Of a DNA stretch of 64,000 nt, positions 59,075 through 64,000 are shown in pieces (position 1 is the first letter of the stretch; the number at the start of each line of letters is the position of its first letter). The notes beneath the pieces were generated by a model. That model was not told the origin of the DNA, ran no database searches, and saw only the letters and a list, made by a program, of their open reading frames with translations. The translations under genes were made by a program, and so were the position numbers. This DNA comes from Datnioides undecimradiatus (taxonomy: Eukaryota > Chordata > Actinopteri > Lobotiformes > Datnioididae), in assembly GCA_008933995.1 (NCBI GenBank), contig WARS01000013.1, positions 13,026,808 through 13,090,807 on the forward strand, given 5' to 3'.

Positions 59075-61484
59075 CATCTTCCTCTGAGATCACAGAGTAA
59101 ACCTGATCTACTGAGATGAAGAAGACTCTGGGTCTGACAAAGGAGGTCCGTATGGCCGATTAAAGGAACGATTTTAATAGATGTCCCATCACACGGCAAA
59201 TAGAAGACAAAAACAAACTTTGAGGCTTTTATGTAATATCTGTAAATGATTTCCTTTAAGTTGAGTTGCCTCGGGTGAAAATATGAACTTGACAGGAATT
59301 TTGAATTTCTTAGGGGGAGATGTCTAGATATAAAATACATGTTATCTCATATTTTTACCATAATCCCACATGCAGCAAGCCGTACATTACTGGCCTGTAA
59401 ACCTAAGCATTTAAGTTCTCTTGGTAGTTTGGTTTATAAGCCATTAGATGCTGTCTGATGAAGCATAAGCCAAAGATGACAGCAGAGAGAAGGCATATGA
59501 GTTCCTATCATATACAAGCTTATCTTCCAAAAGCCATGGATAACTAGCATATGAGCATATGAGATTATATTATGAGAATATCCATAGCTCTGGAGTCATC
59601 ATCTCGATGCACTGTAATGTGTCAGGTGTATAAACCAGCTCGGTGATCTATATGGCTTATATTAGAGAGCAGCACAGTATGTTTAACTTGTCCTCTTTCT
59701 GAAAGTGAATGTTGGAAATTAGGCAAATACATCAACCCACCATTAAACAAATAATGATTTGACTGAGTCAAAAACACAAGCGAGCCGTGTTTAAGCCAAT
59801 CTTAATCCATTCTTACCAAAAACCTCGATCAAAGTCAAAAGAGCATAGTGTCTCAGAACGTAGTGATAGTGAATCAAAAAAGGGTCAATATTGTATTTGC
59901 ATATATATTTCTGAAAAATTAGCCTTGAGAAATATCTATTTAGCCCTATGTACAGCGGCAGACATATTATATTTACTGTATATACCTGGTATTTACACAA
60001 TGCAGCCACTAGAGGGCTGCGCAGCATACATCATCTAACAGGAGGGCCTGAGTGTAGAGGTGCACGCCTCCGCCACAACCAGGCCCTCAGACATTCTAGA
60101 AAATCCACTTCCCTGTCAGAAATGAAAGGGGTGTGATATCTGTGGAGGTCTGAAGCAGCTTCCCAAGCTCTCCGCCCACTGAGCTCACGGTGTACTGAGG
60201 AGGAACAATTCATGGAATTGTTTTTTTTTTTTAAAGGTGAACTGACGTATAAAACAAAAAGCATCCACTGAAATTACATCCATATCTATGCCAATTCAAC
60301 GTATGGTATGCAGCTATATATTAACAAGACAGGCCCCTTGCTTTGGCCTCAATTTACTATTCCAGTTAGATTTGGCATCTTAGCCCTTTAGAATCTGTGA
60401 TATAATAGATAGCGTATATCAATACATAGGCTTGAGTAAAAGGTGGTATAACAGTGCTTAGGATACACGTGGTAGTAATTAACTATTTACAGGGAAATAA
60501 ACAACGAAACAAAAGAGAAGAATAACAAAAAAACTATTTCAAAAGAGAATAACAAGCCATAATGCAGGCTTGCTTTGATTGACAGTTAGCAGTGTAAAAG
60601 TAGCTAACACATTTAGTGGCTAATTCTCACCTCAAAACCAGGCACCCCAAATCCTCACTAAAATTATAGACTATACTCTGTACTCTGCAGTAAACCTAAA
60701 CAATGACATTTTCCTTCATAGGCTGTGAGGCTAGTCAGACAACTGGCAAGCATGTTGCACGGCTGCATGCGTGAAACGAGTCATGGAGCAGCAAGGTTTT
60801 TTTGTTTTTTTTTTAAGGTACTGGAAGCTTTTTTGAGAAAGTAGTTGAACATACCTTTGGTGAAAGATGAAAGGCATGTGTTTGATTTGTATACACAGTC
60901 ATATACATACGCTGCCTAGGAGAGAAGCAGATGACGAAAAATAAAAAACATCAAAAATTCAAAAAGTAATGTGCAGGCACTGCTTTTGCACCAGTCAACT
61001 GAAATGTCATCTGTATTGTATCTAAATTGTTCTGTGTGTGTTTCACATAGGTGATGCAAATATAAAACAACCCCAGTAAAACCAAGAGGTAGCTTAACTG
61101 AATGGCTAAATGAATAACTGAGTATGTTTGTTGTGTTGGTGTGCACACGTCACGTACACACACACAAAATGTCCAGGCATTTGAAGCAGCTGTTTGTTGA
61201 TTTAAATACAGACAAAACACTGTATATAGGCATAAGTTGTATGTATAGCTTAATTTGTACTATATGAAGTTTCCTTGTTTCCTGTCTCTCTACGCATCTG
61301 CTTGCTCTCCATACAACCTTGGCGTTAATGCCGAGATAAACTTTTCTTTAGACGAGACACACATAAAACCACACACTCAACACATCCACGCAGACACATT
61401 TACACACATACACACACACCACTTTCTCTCCTCTTCCTCTTCGATTTTTACACCCAGCTTCTTCTCCAGCATATTCAGCAGCCT

Positions 61485-61738
61485 CTACGAGACCTCGCTG
61501 CCAAATACCTCCAACACCAGCGGGGTGAGCTGCATGCTGTGCTCCGGCTGGAAAGAGAGTGAGCGGTACTGTTTGGAGTGCTCCTCGTTGAGGCTGCGCA
61601 GGTCGGCCAGCTTCTGGATCATCTTGGCGTAGAGCAGCCGTCCTCCTGGGTGGTGCAGCTGGATATAGGCCTGCAGGGTCTCTGACAGGCGGTCTTGAAG
61701 GGCTTCGATCCGTGCATGATCCTGCACACCTGGGCGGT
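61485..61738 (-). CDS. vdr: vdr last coding exon (AF-2 helix, stop TAG)
   Basis: Encodes [20 protein letters not shown] to [31 protein letters not shown] is identical to human VDR as I recall it. Acceptor CTGTAG; the first two bases complete an Asp codon. Confidence 0.97.
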
Positions 61739-63932
61739 CTACAGGAGGGGGAGCAGAGTCTTAAGATATTTATGGTTCTAACACAAACTGAAAAGCTACA
61801 GAAATTTGCTAATATAACAGAGACATTAGTGGAGAACTGATGAAAACAAAGACTGTTTCAATTGTGAACTAATACCTTACCCAAAAATCTAATTTTAAAT
61901 TAAAATTGAATTGTATCTTCTTTGTGTTTGTATTTCCACAGTTCTGTTCAGGTGGCTCTCTAATTTTAGATCAAGAGGAGCACATCTATGCATTGTTAAT
62001 GATGCCTCATATACACAAAGGAATGCAAATATCCACTTATTACACATGCTTGCTTGCTTGCATAACTATAAATGTATAATATATGCGCTGTATCCTAGGC
62101 AAATGCCTATCATACACACACATGTGCCTTCAGAACAAGGTTAATTCTTATCAGAGGCATGAAGCACTTCAAGTTGCTTCAGTGTGGTTTATGAGTGGCA
62201 GATGTCATCAATGCTTCAGATTTTATTTCAAAATTATAAAGCTGATCTTTTGCCACAATAAGAGCTATAAATGAACATATTCTCAATGGGAATAAAAGAG
62301 GCAAACGAGATCAGTCATGAACTATTCATGATGACCCTCTATACGTTCCCTCCTCCACACATTCAGACCTGTGGTACCTGGAGATAGCAGGCAGATGGCC
62401 ATCAGCAGCACATGTTCCTCTTCTTTCAGGTTGAGCTTCTTCAAGCCCACCTGGAACTTCACCAGCGGCTCCAGCAGCTCCAGAGTGTGGCCAGCTATAG
62501 AGGATGCAACACATCATTACCGTCTGTGCAGCATGCAGAACCTGCTCCATACTGTATCACAGAGGAAAGACCCTCTGGGGAATGTTACGATCCCTCCTGC
62601 CATGAATATTTCATTTTGCCTGTTGAAATCATCTCTGGAGATGAGTTTTTTTGCAGTGCGTTCTGTGTGTTCTCAGCTTTGTTTTCACTTAGACATAAGG
62701 CGGAGAATTTCTTTTAATCAGCAAATCTGAATCTGGATCATTGTATACGCCATTTCTCAAGAGGGTGTTTGTTTGTATGTAGATGTGTAAATGAGAATTC
62801 ATACAAATACTGATCCACTGGTTTCACTGATTATCATCAGCATACCTACATTTCCTCATTTAAAAGCTGTGGCTGCCTTCCTCAGTACTTTCTGAGCACT
62901 GCTGAAATTGTGCCTTAGGCATGGAATACGTTAGTTCCAATATCTTATTCAGATTAATTAATCTAATTTAATTCTAATGGATATTAATGTACTTTTATAT
63001 TGTACTTTAATTGGGCACTGGTCTTGTTTGTGTTGAGACAATATTAAAAAGTGATGCATTTTACAGTATACAAGGATTTCTTTTTGTAAAAACATGTTTA
63101 CTATACTAAATCAAGTACTGAAATAAATCCCTTTGATAGGGACAAAGATATTGACACAAAACATGAAAAGAGCCTTAAAAAAGTCTTTATAACAGCTGTG
63201 TCTGTGAAACAAGAGGAAGAATGGATTAGAAATCTGTGAATGTGAATGTGGGTTGTTTTTTTTTTATTTTTCACTAAAATTCTTATACTTTTGATTACCA
63301 CGAAATAAAACTCATCTGATTTCCAGTCATGTTGCTGTCAACCTTTCAGTGATATGTTAAGAACAGAAGCACAACAGAGCCGCTTCTCCTGGTCCAGACA
63401 GTGGTTGTTTTGTGTGGTGCGCAGGTCAGGAGTGACATTCTTTGGCTGATCCCAGAGAGAGGGGTCTTGTTTGAAAGGCAAATGAAAGCCATGCCCGTAG
63501 GGGCTGCTGTGGATATGTAAGACTGGTTTTACAGAAAAACGTGCTTTAGCATCCTTTTCCTATGGATGTGTTCACAGGCTAATACCAGTAACCTTATCTA
63601 TACTTTTACACTAATGATCCAGTCGCGTCCTGAGTGCCAGGCTGCTTTCACAGAGGCTTCCTTGAAGTGTTAATGTGTAACATAAGTGTCTGTCCTTCGT
63701 CGAGCATTCACATACATAGTCCTAAACACCAGCTTAATTTCACAGCAGCAAACTGTACACGTGGCAGTGTTAAGACTGACCTTTGGTGACATCACTGATC
63801 TGGTATTTAAAGTCAGGCCCACCGCAGCTCCAGGACATGTCTTCCAGGTTGAAGCTCTGATTTGAGCGCAGCATGATCACCTCAATGGCGCTGGACTTGA
63901 GCAGAGCAATCTGGTCCTCTGCAGTCAGCTCC
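61485..63932 (-). CDS. vdr: Vitamin D receptor, C-terminal part (three terminal coding exons; gene runs past the window)
   Basis: Ligand-activated nuclear receptor (NR1I1) that binds calcitriol and works as a heterodimer with RXR on DNA. Visible exons 63932-63781, 62494-62378 and 61738-61485 join in phase and cover the ligand-binding domain from helix 3 to the end. Calcitriol-contact residues are present: Arg and Ser in MLRSNQSF (human R274, S278), Trp and Cys in DMSWSCG (W286, C288), His in GHTLELLEP (H305) and His in YIQLHHPGG (H397). The AF-2 helix TPLVLEVFG is intact, then GSEVS and TAG. The DNA-binding domain and start lie beyond base 64000. vdra versus vdrb is not resolved. Confidence 0.96.
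62378..62494 (-). CDS. vdr: vdr penultimate coding exon
   Basis: Encodes [20 protein letters not shown] then [19 protein letters not shown], close to human AGHSLELIEPL and [16 protein letters not shown]. Acceptor TATAG, donor GTACCA. Confidence 0.96.
62495..63780 (-). other. vdr: vdr intron
   Basis: About 1.3 kb between the two inner visible exons. AT-rich; no repeat or exon recognised. Confidence 0.85.
63781..63932 (-). CDS. vdr: vdr third-from-last coding exon
   Basis: Encodes [20 protein letters not shown] then [18 protein letters not shown] and [12 protein letters not shown], matching the helix 3 to helix 5 region of human VDR. Acceptor CTGCAG, donor GTCAGT. Confidence 0.96.
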
Positions 63933-64000
63933 CTGCAGTGAAAGATCGCTTTAATAAGTTAGTGAACCACAAATAGTGAGCTATGAAAGTAATAGTCTTC

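Larger units (their letters stand above)
55940..61484 (-). other. vdr: Probable long vdr 3' UTR
   Basis: Downstream of the vdr stop I found no AATAAA on the minus strand until 55961-55956, about 5.5 kb away. The stretch has no coding frame with family resemblance and contains poly(A)/poly(T) runs and an AT microsatellite. Non-canonical signals (for example ATTAAA near 59170) could give shorter forms. Confidence 0.45.

Noticed and set aside
1-64000. CRISPR arrays, operons, phage, integrated virus or other undescribed system
   Set aside because: The repeats are dinucleotide or dispersed, not spaced direct repeats. No viral or bacterial protein was recognised. The split genes are ordinary vertebrate genes.

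Overview
The window comes from a bony fish, most likely a percomorph teleost. The evidence is vertebrate GT-AG split genes, many long CA/GT microsatellites, an L2/Maui-type retroelement tail ending in a TTGAA-type repeat, degenerate tRNA-derived SINE sequence, and several degenerate copies of an interspersed repeat that I recognise as common in percomorph genomes. It is not a bacterial or viral region. There are no operons, CRISPR arrays or phage features.

Two protein genes can be supported, both on the minus strand. hdac7, a class IIa histone deacetylase, is complete from a probable MDLS start at 25647 to its stop at 4415. I assembled 24 coding exons by hand from splice sites and reading phase. 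They join without a phase break into 2868 bp (955 codons plus stop), close to human HDAC7 at about 952 residues. The conserved landmarks fall at almost the same residue numbers as in human: structural zinc ligands C534/C536/H542/C619, catalytic zinc ligands D708/H710/D802, the class IIa His844 in place of the catalytic Tyr, and four 14-3-3 serines at S140, S166, S329 and S486. Its 5' end lies near a CpG-rich segment at about 34960-35350, where a first non-coding exon with a good splice donor can be seen.

At the right edge are the last three coding exons of the vitamin D receptor gene (vdr; ligand-binding domain through the AF-2 helix). The rest of vdr lies beyond base 64000. Below its stop (61485) no AATAAA occurs on the minus strand for about 5.5 kb, so a long 3' UTR ending near 55940 is likely. 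The order vdr then hdac7, same strand, matches human 12q13.

Layout. 1-1925: probable 3' UTR of an unseen plus-strand gene (slc48a1 by synteny, unproven), with a polyadenylation signal at 1903. 2040-4414: hdac7 3' UTR. 4415-25700: hdac7 coding exons and introns. 25701-35350: hdac7 5' intron(s) and first exon. 35350-55940: intergenic, with repeats and no supported gene. 55940-61484: vdr 3' UTR. 61485-64000: vdr terminal coding exons.

Functionally, VDR is a ligand-activated transcription factor and HDAC7 a signal-regulated corepressor. Nothing in the window proves that they act together. I found no previously undescribed system. The best leads are repeat-to-splice-site contacts in hdac7, a possible alternative hdac7 start exon, a perfect 24-bp palindrome, and the unusually long vdr 3' UTR with an AT-repeat hairpin.
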